From positions 94,172 to 158,171 of the forward strand of contig NZ_VEEP01000009.1 of NCBI RefSeq assembly GCF_007678455.1: 64,000 nucleotides of DNA, read 5' to 3'. The DNA comes from Cytobacillus oceanisediminis 2691. Its GTDB lineage: Bacteria; Bacillota; Bacilli; Bacillales; Cytobacillaceae. The notes under the pieces are model-generated. The model saw only the letters and a list, made by a program, of their open reading frames with translations. It was not told where the DNA came from and did not search any database. A program made the position numbers and the translations under genes. Positions 54,618 to 63,219 of the stretch are shown here, one piece after another (position 1 is the stretch's first letter; each line of letters opens with the position of its first letter).

Positions 54618-54668
54618 ATTCATTTATTATAAAAAGCCGGCAATTGATACTTTTTATAATAAATGAAT
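54618..54668. repeat. 19-bp perfect inverted repeat
   Basis: ATTCATTTATTATAAAAAG (54618-54636) and its exact complement (54650-54668) flank 13 nt. It lies in a 396-bp gap upstream of both ydjO (leftward) and lysE (rightward). A leftward ORF crossing it (GTG at 54702 to 54496) has no ribosome site, so I do not call it. The rest of the gap shows nothing further. Confidence 0.85.
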
Positions 54669-54895
54669 GGTCCGAAAGTTGATATCTATTCCATTTTACC
54701 ACACTTTCTTATTTTTACCAAAAGTGACACCCTGATGTTCCCGAACAACAATAAATAGTATATTCATTTCCTCATTTTTTATTTAGAAAGGCAAAATTTT
54801 ATTTGTTTTTTAACAAAAAGGGTTGTACACCATCCTTTGCCTGAATAGAAATAGTACAAGCAAATCATGCCTTGGCTATTGGGGGTTTCTTAAAA

Positions 54896-55516
54896 TTGAG
54901 TGTCTTCCTGGGTTACATTTTCCTTGGTCTGTCACTTGCCGCGCCTATTGGCCCTGTCAATGCGGCACAAATGGACAAAGGGATCAAGAGCGGCTTCATA
55001 CAGGCATGGCTTTTTGGCCTTGGTGCCTTGACAGCCGATATTATCTATATGCTTACTGTCTATCTTGGGGTTGTTAAGTATCTTGAAACTCCATTCATGC
55101 AGTCTTTCCTCTGGCTGTTCGGATTCTTTGTCTTGTTGTACACAGGCATCGAGACAATTATCAATTCTGGAAAAATCATGATGGATCATCGAGAAGGAGA
55201 CTCAATTATAAAATCTTTTTTCTCCGGTTTCATAATGTCAATTTCTAATCCGCTGACCATGTTATTCTGGTTAGGCATTTACGGCTCTGTCCTTGCAAAA
55301 ACTGCTTCCTCCTATGGAACCGGTGAACTTGTTATATACAGCTTCGGCATCATTCTCGGACTCCTTATGTGGGATATTGTGATGGCCGCTATTTCTAGCA
55401 GCTTCCGCAAGCTGCTCACATCAAGACTATTGACCTTCATTTCCCTTATATCAGGGGTTTCTCTGATTGGATTTGCATTTTATTTTGGATATCAAGCGCT
55501 GAAGCTGTTTCTGTGA
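54896..55516 (+). CDS. LysE-family transporter
   Basis: A 206-residue membrane protein with six helices. The signature APIGPVNAAQ near the start and NPLTMLFWLGIYG in the middle are diagnostic of LysE/RhtB exporters of amino acids. A TTG start is chosen because GGGGG lies 10 nt upstream; another TTG 8 codons earlier has no site. It is the intact counterpart of the remnant at 53222-53596. The substrate is unknown. Confidence 0.85.
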   Translation: MSVFLGYIFLGLSLAAPIGPVNAAQMDKGIKSGFIQAWLFGLGALTADIIYMLTVYLGVVKYLETPFMQSFLWLFGFFVLLYTGIETIINSGKIMMDHREGDSIIKSFFSGFIMSISNPLTMLFWLGIYGSVLAKTASSYGTGELVIYSFGIILGLLMWDIVMAAISSSFRKLLTSRLLTFISLISGVSLIGFAFYFGYQALKLFL

Positions 55517-55614
55517 TTTTTTTGATTGGTTGTTCTAAGTGAGGTTTTTCCTTGATTGTTTATGGGGATTTCGATATATAATAGAAAGGACAAAACCAAA
55601 AGGATGAGACGTAC

Positions 55615-55926
55615 ATGAAGATTACCGGACATACCGTCGAACTCCTCGAAGATCCATTCGGACTTCTGACAGGAGATAGATATGAGTATTTTTTAAATAT
55701 TGAAGTGGATGAAGACGATGAGCTTTATACTGATAAAGGGCTGCTTTTGAAGGTCCTGTTTCTCGTGGACGAGAACAACAGCCGAATTCTCCAAAGCTAC
55801 TTCATTGAACAGGAAACTGAAACGGTTCTCGATTTTGAACTTGAGGATGATGAAGCAGAGCTGGTAAAAGCGTATTGTGAACAACACTTACAGGCTGATG
55901 AAGAAACCGAAACCGAACAGGAATAA
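55615..55926 (+). CDS. DUF6509-like protein
   Basis: A 103-residue acidic soluble protein, MKITGHTVELLEDPFGLLTG onward, ending in a Glu-rich tail. The opening block and GDRYEYFLNIEVDEDDELY match my memory of DUF6509 in Bacillaceae. AAGGATGAG lies 6 nt before the ATG. It is monocistronic. No known function. Confidence 0.65.
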   Translation: MKITGHTVELLEDPFGLLTGDRYEYFLNIEVDEDDELYTDKGLLLKVLFLVDENNSRILQSYFIEQETETVLDFELEDDEAELVKAYCEQHLQADEETETEQE

Positions 55927-55929
55927 ACG

Positions 55930-55964
55930 AAAAGAAGAGCAGGAAAACCCTGCTCTTCTTTTTT
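55930..55964. terminator. Convergent terminator
   Basis: AAAAGAAGAGCAGG / CCTGCTCTTCTTTT, usable in both directions by the flanking genes. Confidence 0.9.
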
Positions 55965-56358
55965 ATACCTCTATTGACTTGCCTTCCTCAAGTATATGAA
56001 AAAGAAGATGGGCAAGGTGCTGAACAGGGCCAAGTTCTCCCTCTTCTTCGTTCAGTTCTTCCGTGAATTCTAGGTCATTCAGGTACAATGCAGAAAATTC
56101 ATAGAAATCCTTGAGGTCAAATCCATAGCAATTTGAAGGCTCTTCACTGCCATCCTCATATTGGAGCATTAGATAGGATTCCTCGCCATCCTTATCTTCT
56201 GCATCAAAGAAAACAAAGAAACCTATATTTGTGTCCAAATCAAAAAGGTGACGTGTGCCCCCTTCAGTCGCTTGGTCGTAATCTTCACTGCTCAATTTTT
56301 GGACCTTCATCGTTTCTACCTGATCTTCTGCATGAAATTTGACTTCAAATATTTTCAA
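55963..56358 (-). CDS. Hypothetical acidic protein, 131 aa
   Basis: Starts MKIFEVKFHAEDQVETMKVQ, with many Asp and Glu residues and no membrane segment; it appears to be a mixed alpha/beta domain. The ribosome site is weak. Its close spacing to the phosphodiesterase gene upstream (24 nt) suggests one transcript. I do not recognise it. Confidence 0.6.
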   Translation of the reverse strand: MKIFEVKFHAEDQVETMKVQKLSSEDYDQATEGGTRHLFDLDTNIGFFVFFDAEDKDGEESYLMLQYEDGSEEPSNCYGFDLKDFYEFSALYLNDLEFTEELNEEEGELGPVQHLAHLLFHILEEGKSIEV

Positions 56359-56382
56359 GAGAAATTACACTCCATTCTGATT

Positions 56383-56880
56383 TTATTGCTTATCTTCAAA
56401 AAAGATATGCTTTGCTTCGATTTTTTCCCCGATTGTCAGGATACCATAGGAAAATTCCTTCTGTCTTCTTTTATCTGTTGGAGATCCGGGATTAAAGATG
56501 ATCACTCCGTTATTTTCCTTTAAGACGGGAATATGTGAATGGCCATAAATGATGCAATCAACGGCATCATCGGCAAATGCATCTATTGCCCTTTTTTCTG
56601 TCGTTTTCCCTGTGCCGTGTCCATGGACAATCCCTATACGGAAATCCCCCGCAATGAACAGTTCTTTTGATTTGAGAAGGCTTTTAAGTTCCGGACCATC
56701 CACATTGCCGGTTACCCCGATGGCCGGTGCATATTGTTTCAGTTCATGATAAAGTTCGATCGTTTGCCAGTCTCCGGCATGGATGATGAAACTACAATCT
56801 TCCAGGTCACGCTTCAGTATTGTCGGCAGATGCTTCGCCTTCCTCGGCATATGAGTGTCGGAAACGACAACAACTTTCAT
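56383..56880 (-). CDS. Metallophosphoesterase (YfcE/YsnB-like)
   Basis: A 165-residue calcineurin-like phosphodiesterase. All metal motifs are present: SDTHMP (7-12), HAGDW (about 34-38), GNVDG (about 58-62), VHGHG and YGHSHIP. Members hydrolyse phosphodiester model compounds; the physiological substrate is unclear. GGAGGGG lies 11 nt before the ATG. Confidence 0.9.
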   Translation of the reverse strand: MKVVVVSDTHMPRKAKHLPTILKRDLEDCSFIIHAGDWQTIELYHELKQYAPAIGVTGNVDGPELKSLLKSKELFIAGDFRIGIVHGHGTGKTTEKRAIDAFADDAVDCIIYGHSHIPVLKENNGVIIFNPGSPTDKRRQKEFSYGILTIGEKIEAKHIFFEDKQ

Positions 56881-56938
56881 GGTGTAACAAACCCCTCCCG
56901 CCTGCTTTTCCCTGTTATGTTACCCTGTGTGAACCGGT

Positions 56939-57460
56939 TTAACCTTTATACTTGGTTACATTAAAATAATCATTTGTTTTGTTATACTGATTGACCTCAA
57001 TATCAAGGTCGTGGAAAAAACGGTGAAGATGAACCAGGACCTTTTTATCTTTGCTGCCGTCCTGGATCGTTTTTGAATAGTTGGCGATCGTTTCAAAATC
57101 AGACTGAAGAGAAGCATTTTCAGTTTCTACTGTGGATATCACCGATATAATTTCCCCTGCGATCTTCCTTTGTTCTTCCCAGTCAACTTTGTCGATCCTT
57201 CCCCAGCCAAGGGTATCATTATATTTTTTGTGAAAATCAGAAATAAACTTCCCGACAGATGAGTAGCCAGTGTTATCTGATCCTTCCTGGAACACCGCAA
57301 CAGTCTGTCCCTTCCCCTGATTGCTTGTATTGCTGCTGTTCATGATAAGATTGCCGCTGCCGTTTTCCCATATTGAATAGCCAGCATACAATCCGAAAGC
57401 CAGCAAGAACAGACTGGCAGGTAAGATCATGAGTTTCCATTTATTTTTTTTCTTTTCCAT
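56939..57460 (-). CDS. Membrane-anchored protein of unknown function
   Basis: A 173-residue protein with a Lys-rich start, one hydrophobic helix (about 9-28) and an external domain (about 60-173) that appears helical. It reads DFHKKYNDTLGWGRIDKVDWEEQ, split here as DFHKKYNDTLGW and GRIDKVDWEEQ. GGGGG precedes the ATG. It could be a bitopic lipid-facing or cell-wall protein; I do not recognise the family. Confidence 0.65.
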   Translation of the reverse strand: MEKKKNKWKLMILPASLFLLAFGLYAGYSIWENGSGNLIMNSSNTSNQGKGQTVAVFQEGSDNTGYSSVGKFISDFHKKYNDTLGWGRIDKVDWEEQRKIAGEIISVISTVETENASLQSDFETIANYSKTIQDGSKDKKVLVHLHRFFHDLDIEVNQYNKTNDYFNVTKYKG

Positions 57461-57585
57461 CTGTCAGCCCCCTATGTCCCCTATTTCAACTCAAACTGAA
57501 TCTGCCCTTCATATATAATTAGACAGCAGTCAGCTGATTCCCTGCAAGAAAGCACCATGTAACGACCAGCAGGCGTGCGCATAAA

Positions 57586-57618
57586 AAATATCCCGGCATA
57601 CTTAGCTCCGGGATATTT
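57586..57618 (-). terminator. Terminator of the GreA-like gene
   Basis: AAATATCCCGG / CCGGGATATTT; TTTTTTAT on the minus strand. Confidence 0.9.
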
Positions 57619-57646
57619 CTATGAATAGGAGAACAAACTCATTGTA

Positions 57647-58144
57647 TTACTTTGCTGCTTCATCCCAAGTGCTATAAAGCCCTATAACCCTGCACTTGAT
57701 TTTGCCAGAGGGAAGTGAGAGAATCGTTTCCTCTCCTACTTTTAAACTGATTAGTTTTTGGGCAACCGGGGCATCATAGTAAATTTTATTTTCATCAATA
57801 TTTGATTCTCCATAACCGACGATTTCATAGGTTTCTTCTTCTGAATCATCCGGATACTTAAATAAACACTTAACGATTGAACCGATCGCAACTTCCTTTG
57901 TATTTCTCTCCTTAAACTCAATTAATTCAGCAGTCTTGTACGTTTGTTGTATTTCGTTCAAACGGTCCATTAATATCCGCTCATCTTGTTCTAACTTATG
58001 AAAATTGGGATTAGCCAGTTTATCATCCCCGCAAGCATTGAAGGCAATATTTTTCTCCATACGTACTTGCTTTAATTCTTGTTCCAGCCTTGCTATTTGC
58101 TGCAAAATCAATTGCTCTCCCGATGGGGTGATCTTAACTGCCAT
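57647..58144 (-). CDS. GreA/GreB-family protein
   Basis: A 165-residue two-domain protein: an N-terminal coiled coil (about 8-75) and a C-terminal FKBP-like domain with VAIGSIVKCLF, EETYEIVGYGESN and APVAQKLISLKVGEE. This is the architecture of transcript cleavage factors GreA/GreB. The coiled-coil tip has DDKLAN rather than the clear acidic pair plus aromatic of GreA, so it may be a secondary-channel regulator rather than a cleavage factor. AAAGGAGAG precedes the ATG. Confidence 0.82.
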   Translation of the reverse strand: MAVKITPSGEQLILQQIARLEQELKQVRMEKNIAFNACGDDKLANPNFHKLEQDERILMDRLNEIQQTYKTAELIEFKERNTKEVAIGSIVKCLFKYPDDSEEETYEIVGYGESNIDENKIYYDAPVAQKLISLKVGEETILSLPSGKIKCRVIGLYSTWDEAAK

Positions 58145-58171
58145 GTTACTCTCCTTTTAACTGCAAAATTT

Positions 58172-59074
58172 TTATTCGCTAATCTTACCATATGCCATGA
58201 TATATTTCTTGATTAATGTATCCAGAAGAAGATGGAGATCCATAAATCCGTAACCCAGTGCTGCCGCACGTGAAGTGTCGATCGACCATGACCCAGGTAA
58301 AGCATATGGTGACATACTGTCCGAAGGAGGATTTTTATCAACGATTGCTTCTTTTCCAGTCAGCAATTCTATCTTATCGATCAGTTCTTGCAGACTGATG
58401 TCCCCTGCAGAACCTGGGTTGATTGGACCGATATAATCTGACTTTCCGATTTTCACCAGGAAATTTGCAGCTTCAGCTGCCTCGATAAAACTGTAGCGCA
58501 TTTCAGGTTGCGGAATACCAATCGCCTGGCCTGAAAGTATTTTATCGACATGGAACTTCAAACGCTCTGTGTAGTCATCTTCAGAAACTACAATCGGGAA
58601 CCGGGAAGAGACGGTTTCAAATTGTCCAAGCTGGTGGAACACAGCTTCAGAAGCACGCTTTGCCTCTTTGTAACCTACATAACCAGGATACTCCCTGCGC
58701 CCTTTGTATTTGATCGGATATGTAAATGGATTGAAATCCTCTTCCTTATGGAGCGTGCCGAATTCATAGACAGCCTGGGAAGAAGTGAAAATATATCGAC
58801 CCACACGTCCACATAACAATTCTGAAGTATCTCTTGCTTCCGTTGGCGAAAAACACGATTGGTCATAGACAAGATCCCACTCCTTTCCTTTGAAGGCTTC
58901 TGCCAGTGTCTCTTTCTTTTCCCGATCAATCCTGAGCCGGTTCACTTTATCACCAAAAGGATCTGCTTTAGTTCCTCTCGTGGCGATGGTAACTTCATTA
59001 CCATGGTCAATCAGCATTTCGACCAGCTTTTTCCCAAAATACTGGGTTCCTCCCAGGACAAGTACCTTATTCAT
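58172..59074 (-). CDS. NAD-dependent epimerase/dehydratase family protein
   Basis: A 300-residue Rossmann-fold protein with GGTQYFGKKLVEM (8-20) for NAD binding. The extended-SDR catalytic residues look altered: the usual YxxxK is read as YVGYKEAKR (about 152-160). IFTSSQAVYEFG is the Ser region. It resembles sugar-nucleotide reductases or isoflavone-reductase-like proteins. GGGGGG precedes the ATG. Confidence 0.82.
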   Translation of the reverse strand: MNKVLVLGGTQYFGKKLVEMLIDHGNEVTIATRGTKADPFGDKVNRLRIDREKKETLAEAFKGKEWDLVYDQSCFSPTEARDTSELLCGRVGRYIFTSSQAVYEFGTLHKEEDFNPFTYPIKYKGRREYPGYVGYKEAKRASEAVFHQLGQFETVSSRFPIVVSEDDYTERLKFHVDKILSGQAIGIPQPEMRYSFIEAAEAANFLVKIGKSDYIGPINPGSAGDISLQELIDKIELLTGKEAIVDKNPPSDSMSPYALPGSWSIDTSRAAALGYGFMDLHLLLDTLIKKYIMAYGKISE

Positions 59075-59149
59075 TATAAACCCCCCTCTTCTTTATTCTT
59101 TTTATTCTTCTTTTATCGGGGATTTTCCTTTTTCATTTAAATACAAGAT

Positions 59150-59180
59150 AAAAACCGGCCATCATAAAAGGTGGCCGGCA
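59150..59180 (-). terminator. Terminator of ku
   Basis: CCGGCCA / TGGCCGG with T-run on the minus strand. Confidence 0.85.
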
Positions 59181-59200
59181 TAAGTTGATTCCAAGTTCTA

Positions 59201-60055
59201 TCAGGCTTGTTTCTTTTCCTTTGCTTTTGGTTTTGCAGCTGTCTTCTTTTTCTTTGCGGCTGCAGGTTCTTTCTTTTTCTCAGGCTTCGTCCGGTCAATA
59301 GAAGCCTGCAGCGCTGCCATAAGATCTGTCACATTGGATACTGGCTCTTTTTCTGTTGGTGTAACCAGCTCTTTGCCTGTGCGCTTTGCTTCGATCAATT
59401 CTAATAATGCTGTCCGATAATCGTCTTTATATTTATCTGGTTCAAATTCGGTGGTCAACTGATCAATGAGCATAATGGCTGTTTCCAGCTCTTTTTCGGT
59501 CACCTTGTCATCTGCAGGGACGTTTGGTACGTCAACGGTTTTCCTGACTTCATCGGGAAAATGGATCGTTTCCATGACCAGTGTGTTATCATAGACCCTT
59601 ATTACAGCCAATTGCTCTTTGGCGCGGATCATGATTTTGGCAATGCCCACCTTCTGTGATTCCTCAAGTGCCTTTTTTAACAAGGAATAGGCTTTTCCGC
59701 CGCTTTCATTTGGCGAGATAAAATAGCTTCGCTGATAGTAAATCGGATCGATTTCGGACATTTTCACAAAATCAATAATTTCGACGGCCTTGTCTTCGTT
59801 TTCTTTCCTCAATGCTTCCAAATCTTCCTCTTCAAGGATGACAAACTTCCCTTTCGTGTACTCATATGCTTTGACAATGTCTTCATTCTTTACTTCTTTA
59901 TCACAAACCGGACATGTTTTTTCGTATTTAATCGGCGAGTGGCATTCTTTATGAAGTGTCCGAAGCTTGATGTCCTTATCTTCTGTTGCAGCATGAAGCT
60001 TGATGGGGATATTAACGAGACCGAAGCTGATGCTCCCTTTCCAAATAGTATGCAT
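59201..60055 (-). CDS. ku: Non-homologous end-joining protein Ku
   Basis: A 284-residue homodimeric ring protein that binds DNA ends. It starts MHTIWKGSISFGLVNIPIKL after GGTGGAG; the frame extends four codons upstream without a site. The core (about 1-250) has CPVCDKEV in the central part, and the C-terminal tail is rich in Lys and Ala (EKKKEPAAAKKKKTAAKPK), typical for DNA contact and LigD stimulation. It is divergent from ligD. Confidence 0.95.
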   Translation of the reverse strand: MHTIWKGSISFGLVNIPIKLHAATEDKDIKLRTLHKECHSPIKYEKTCPVCDKEVKNEDIVKAYEYTKGKFVILEEEDLEALRKENEDKAVEIIDFVKMSEIDPIYYQRSYFISPNESGGKAYSLLKKALEESQKVGIAKIMIRAKEQLAVIRVYDNTLVMETIHFPDEVRKTVDVPNVPADDKVTEKELETAIMLIDQLTTEFEPDKYKDDYRTALLELIEAKRTGKELVTPTEKEPVSNVTDLMAALQASIDRTKPEKKKEPAAAKKKKTAAKPKAKEKKQA

Positions 60056-60193
60056 GGCGTTCTCCACCTTATCGTTTTTTTATTACTAATTTGCTTTAGA
60101 ATTCAATGAATCATTCCTTAAAACATTTGCCAGCGTACTAGTTTGCACTCAATCAGGAACACTATAAATATGACCGAGGAAAGGATGGGAAAA
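60056..60193. promoter_or_regulatory. Divergent ku-ligD promoter region
   Basis: A 138-bp region with no ORF. CGTACTA (60134-60140) resembles a SigG -10 for ligD but has no well-spaced -35. On the minus strand GAATG, 18 nt, CAAATTA weakly fits SigG for ku. In B. subtilis the pair is expressed in the forespore; here this is only suggestive. Confidence 0.3.
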
Positions 60194-62029
60194 ATGCTGA
60201 AACCGATGCTCCCAACACTTGCATTTGAAGCACCCCGGGGAGATGGATGGCGTTACGAAGTCAAATATGATGGTTTTCGTGCGCTGTTGACATGGGATCA
60301 TGAATTGGAATTGACAAGCAGGAATGGAAAGGCGCTGCTGCCTTTGTTTCCGGAAATCGCTGACTTTCTGCTGGGTAATAAGGAGAAGTTCGCGCCCTAT
60401 TTACCGCTGACTTTTGACGCTGAACTAGTTTACCTGGAAAACCCGTTCAAGGCGAACTTCGGAGCCATCCAAATCAGGGGGAGAATGAGATCCCAGGACA
60501 GAATCAGGACAGAATCAGCGAGGAATCCTTGCAGGCTGATGGTTTTTGACCTTCTTAAAATAAAAGGCAAAAGTTTGGAGGCTGAAAGTTACCAAGACAG
60601 GCGCAATCAGCTCAGCACTTTATTCACTGAACTTGAGTTGCCTCAATCCCCAAACCCTAAATATCCGGACCTTTTACAGCTTGTCGGCAGTGAAAAAAAT
60701 CTGGATAGCGTATGGGAAAAAGTTGTCATTTATGATGGAGAGGGAATCATTGCGAAGCAAGCCAATAGCAAATGGGAGGAAGGAAAGCGTACAGAGACAT
60801 GGATAAAAACAAAAAACTGGAAATATGTATCCTGTTTTGTGACTGCATATGAAAAATCGAATGGTTATTTTTATATCTCTGTTTATAAAGGAGGGGAATT
60901 ATACCAAATAGGCCTGGTGATCTTTGGATTTAAGCCTGAGGAAAAAAATGCCCTTCATCAAATCATCAAGCAGAACAAAAGCGGAGAAGACCACCAATTC
61001 ATCTATGTAGAGCCCGCGATTTGTCTGGAGGTAAAATACCTTGAAGTTTATGAGGATCAGCTTCGTGAGCCTCATTTCCATCAATTCAGGTTTGATTTAA
61101 CTCCATCTGCCTGTACGTATGATAAATTCGTTCTCCAGCAAAAGAACTTGCCCCCGGATATCGAAATCACGCATCCTGACAAGCCGCTTTGGGAAGATCC
61201 GCCAATCCAAAAGATTGACTATATCCATTATTTGAGGGAAATCTCGCCCTATATGCTCCCTTTCCTTCAAGACAGGCATTTGACGGTGATCCGTTTTCCG
61301 CATGGCATGTTTGGAGAAGCCTTTTACCAAAAAAACGTTCCTGACTATGCACCGGAATTTGTTCAAACCTCAAAATGGGAAGGCATTGAATATATTGTCT
61401 GCAATAATATGAAGACCCTTTTATGGCTGGGGAACCAAATTGCAGTTGAATTTCACATTCCTTTTGAGACAATCAATAGCAAAGGACCAGAGGAAATAGT
61501 CTTTGACCTTGACCCTCCATCCAGGGAATATTTTCATCTGGCAATTAAAGCTGCGATTGATATTAAGGAAGTTCTTGATGAATTGAAGCTGATCAGTTTT
61601 ATAAAAACATCTGGCAACAAGGGGCTGCAGATTTACGTTCCGCTTCCTACAAATGTATACAGCTATCATGATACAAGATTGTTCACCGCATTTATCGCGA
61701 ACTATCTCGTCTCAAAGGATCCTGATTCTTTTACGATTGAGAGGCTGAAAAAAAACAGGGGAAATAGGCTGTATGTGGATTATATACAGCATGCTGAGGG
61801 TAAAACGATTGTCAGCCCCTATTCCGCCCGCGGAAAATCTCATGCAGGAGTGGCGACACCGCTCTTTTGGGAAGAAGTGACTGAGGATTTGAAGATTGAA
61901 GATTTCCATCTGGGGGCGATCATCGAGCGTGTAAAGAGATTAGGCTGCCCATTCCGGACTTACTTTGCTGCAAAAGCCGAACAGGACTTTGAACCAGTTT
62001 TAGACGTATTAAAAAAGAAAAAATCCTGA
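60194..62029 (+). CDS. ligD: DNA ligase D (ligase-polymerase)
   Basis: A 611-residue bifunctional enzyme, the same length as I recall for B. subtilis YkoU. The N-terminal ATP-dependent ligase has the adenylation lysine K24 in KYDGFRAL and the OB-fold region to about 300. The C-terminal primase-polymerase domain (about 320-600) has the metal motif VFDLDPPS and KTSGNKGLQIYVPLP. No phosphoesterase domain. The ATG at 60194 has AAAGGA 8 nt upstream. Works with Ku to join broken DNA ends, useful in spores. Confidence 0.95.
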   Translation: MLKPMLPTLAFEAPRGDGWRYEVKYDGFRALLTWDHELELTSRNGKALLPLFPEIADFLLGNKEKFAPYLPLTFDAELVYLENPFKANFGAIQIRGRMRSQDRIRTESARNPCRLMVFDLLKIKGKSLEAESYQDRRNQLSTLFTELELPQSPNPKYPDLLQLVGSEKNLDSVWEKVVIYDGEGIIAKQANSKWEEGKRTETWIKTKNWKYVSCFVTAYEKSNGYFYISVYKGGELYQIGLVIFGFKPEEKNALHQIIKQNKSGEDHQFIYVEPAICLEVKYLEVYEDQLREPHFHQFRFDLTPSACTYDKFVLQQKNLPPDIEITHPDKPLWEDPPIQKIDYIHYLREISPYMLPFLQDRHLTVIRFPHGMFGEAFYQKNVPDYAPEFVQTSKWEGIEYIVCNNMKTLLWLGNQIAVEFHIPFETINSKGPEEIVFDLDPPSREYFHLAIKAAIDIKEVLDELKLISFIKTSGNKGLQIYVPLPTNVYSYHDTRLFTAFIANYLVSKDPDSFTIERLKKNRGNRLYVDYIQHAEGKTIVSPYSARGKSHAGVATPLFWEEVTEDLKIEDFHLGAIIERVKRLGCPFRTYFAAKAEQDFEPVLDVLKKKKS

Positions 62030-62052
62030 AGGTGGTCTTCAGGATTTTTCAG
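62019..62052 (+). terminator. Terminator of ligD
   Basis: AAAAATCCTGAAG / CTTCAGGATTTTT; the stop codon lies inside the left arm. Confidence 0.9.
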
Positions 62053-62075
62053 GTTTATGGATATACATATCCCTC

Positions 62076-63056
62076 TTAAAATCTGCTGAGATACTTTTTG
62101 GCATGCTCCTGCAGCTTTTCATATTGCAAATCTTCATTGAAGTCTTCCTGTTCAAGAATCTCTGTAAGGATTCCATCGGCATTAAAATCAATATCGATCT
62201 GGGCGGAGTACACAAACGTGGCATTGCCAATCAAATCAATGGTGAAGGTTTCACCTTCTTTATGGACTGCACACTGTACCATTCCTCCATTGTTGTACAC
62301 ATCTATTGGCTGATCATACTCATTTTCATTCATCAGGCATGTAACAAGAGTTGAGGCTGACATAGCTGTGCCACAGGCGTTTGTGTAGCCTACTCCCCTT
62401 TCAAAAGTCCTGACAAAAATGCTTCCCTTTTCCAGCAGTCTGATGAAGCTGACATTAACACCATCAGGAAATAAATCGTTTGGCTGGTTTAATTTTTCAC
62501 TTAGCTCAGTCTGCAGATCAGAATCCAACTGGTCTTTGCTGACAACGGCTGTTAGGTGCGGATTAGGTACAGCCAACGCGGTAAATGTTAATTCTTCTGA
62601 CAATGCGGGGATCCTCTCCTGGATGAGGGTATCCTGATCCAAATTTAATGGCAAATCGTTCAAGTCAAAGGTGACCGGAGAAATTTCCACTTGATAGGTA
62701 GGAATTCCACTGAAGACTTCTTCATGCTTCCTGACCTTCAGATTAGCCTTCATCGTTTCAATGACCGCTTCATCCACTCCCAGCTTCTCGCATACATACC
62801 GGCCTGCACAGCGAAGTCCATTTCCGCACATGGATGCTTCAGTGCCGTCCGAATTAAAGATGCGATATTGCGCATCTGCGACCTTGCTGGGACGGATGAA
62901 CAGGATTCCATCTGCCCCCAATGAGTTTTCCCGGTCACATAGCGCCAACGCCAAATCACGCCTTTTAAAATCATCAAATTTATAGTTGCGGTCACTTTCA
63001 TCTATCAGTAAGAAATCATTATTCGATCCATGGCATTTAATTAAATCAATTAACAT
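62076..63056 (-). CDS. DapF-like diaminopimelate epimerase, divergent
   Basis: A 326-residue PLP-independent racemase-fold protein. Both catalytic cysteines are present: C77 in MCGNGLRCAGR and C228 in YTNACGTAMSAS. It is about 40 residues longer than typical DapF (about 284), with an acidic C-terminal extension ending HAKKYLSRF. The expected function is conversion of LL- to meso-diaminopimelate for cell wall and lysine, but it may be a paralog with another substrate. The start follows GGGGG; the frame extends 14 codons upstream. Confidence 0.82.
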   Translation of the reverse strand: MLIDLIKCHGSNNDFLLIDESDRNYKFDDFKRRDLALALCDRENSLGADGILFIRPSKVADAQYRIFNSDGTEASMCGNGLRCAGRYVCEKLGVDEAVIETMKANLKVRKHEEVFSGIPTYQVEISPVTFDLNDLPLNLDQDTLIQERIPALSEELTFTALAVPNPHLTAVVSKDQLDSDLQTELSEKLNQPNDLFPDGVNVSFIRLLEKGSIFVRTFERGVGYTNACGTAMSASTLVTCLMNENEYDQPIDVYNNGGMVQCAVHKEGETFTIDLIGNATFVYSAQIDIDFNADGILTEILEQEDFNEDLQYEKLQEHAKKYLSRF

Positions 63057-63180
63057 GTTTACGCCCCCAAAATCCTTCGTTATATTACAAGATGCCATAA
63101 ATATCCGAATTGTTCAATAGACATGCTATCTTGCAGCACTTTATCAATCCTGCTCCTGCCCTTTTTAGGCAGTCCTAAGC

Positions 63181-63212
63181 AAAAAAAATGACCAGCATAG
63201 CAGCTGATCATT
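63181..63212 (-). terminator. Terminator of the yhjQ-like gene
   Basis: ATGACCAGC / GCTGATCAT with a 6-nt loop; eight T on the minus strand. Confidence 0.85.
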
Positions 63213-63219
63213 CCAATGA

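Noticed and set aside
54496-54702. Leftward 68-codon ORF upstream of ydjO
   Set aside because: GTG start without a ribosome site, and its first half is formed by the 19-bp inverted repeat. The end (EVFLEWSWFQDEF) looks somewhat coding-like, so it is not excluded entirely.
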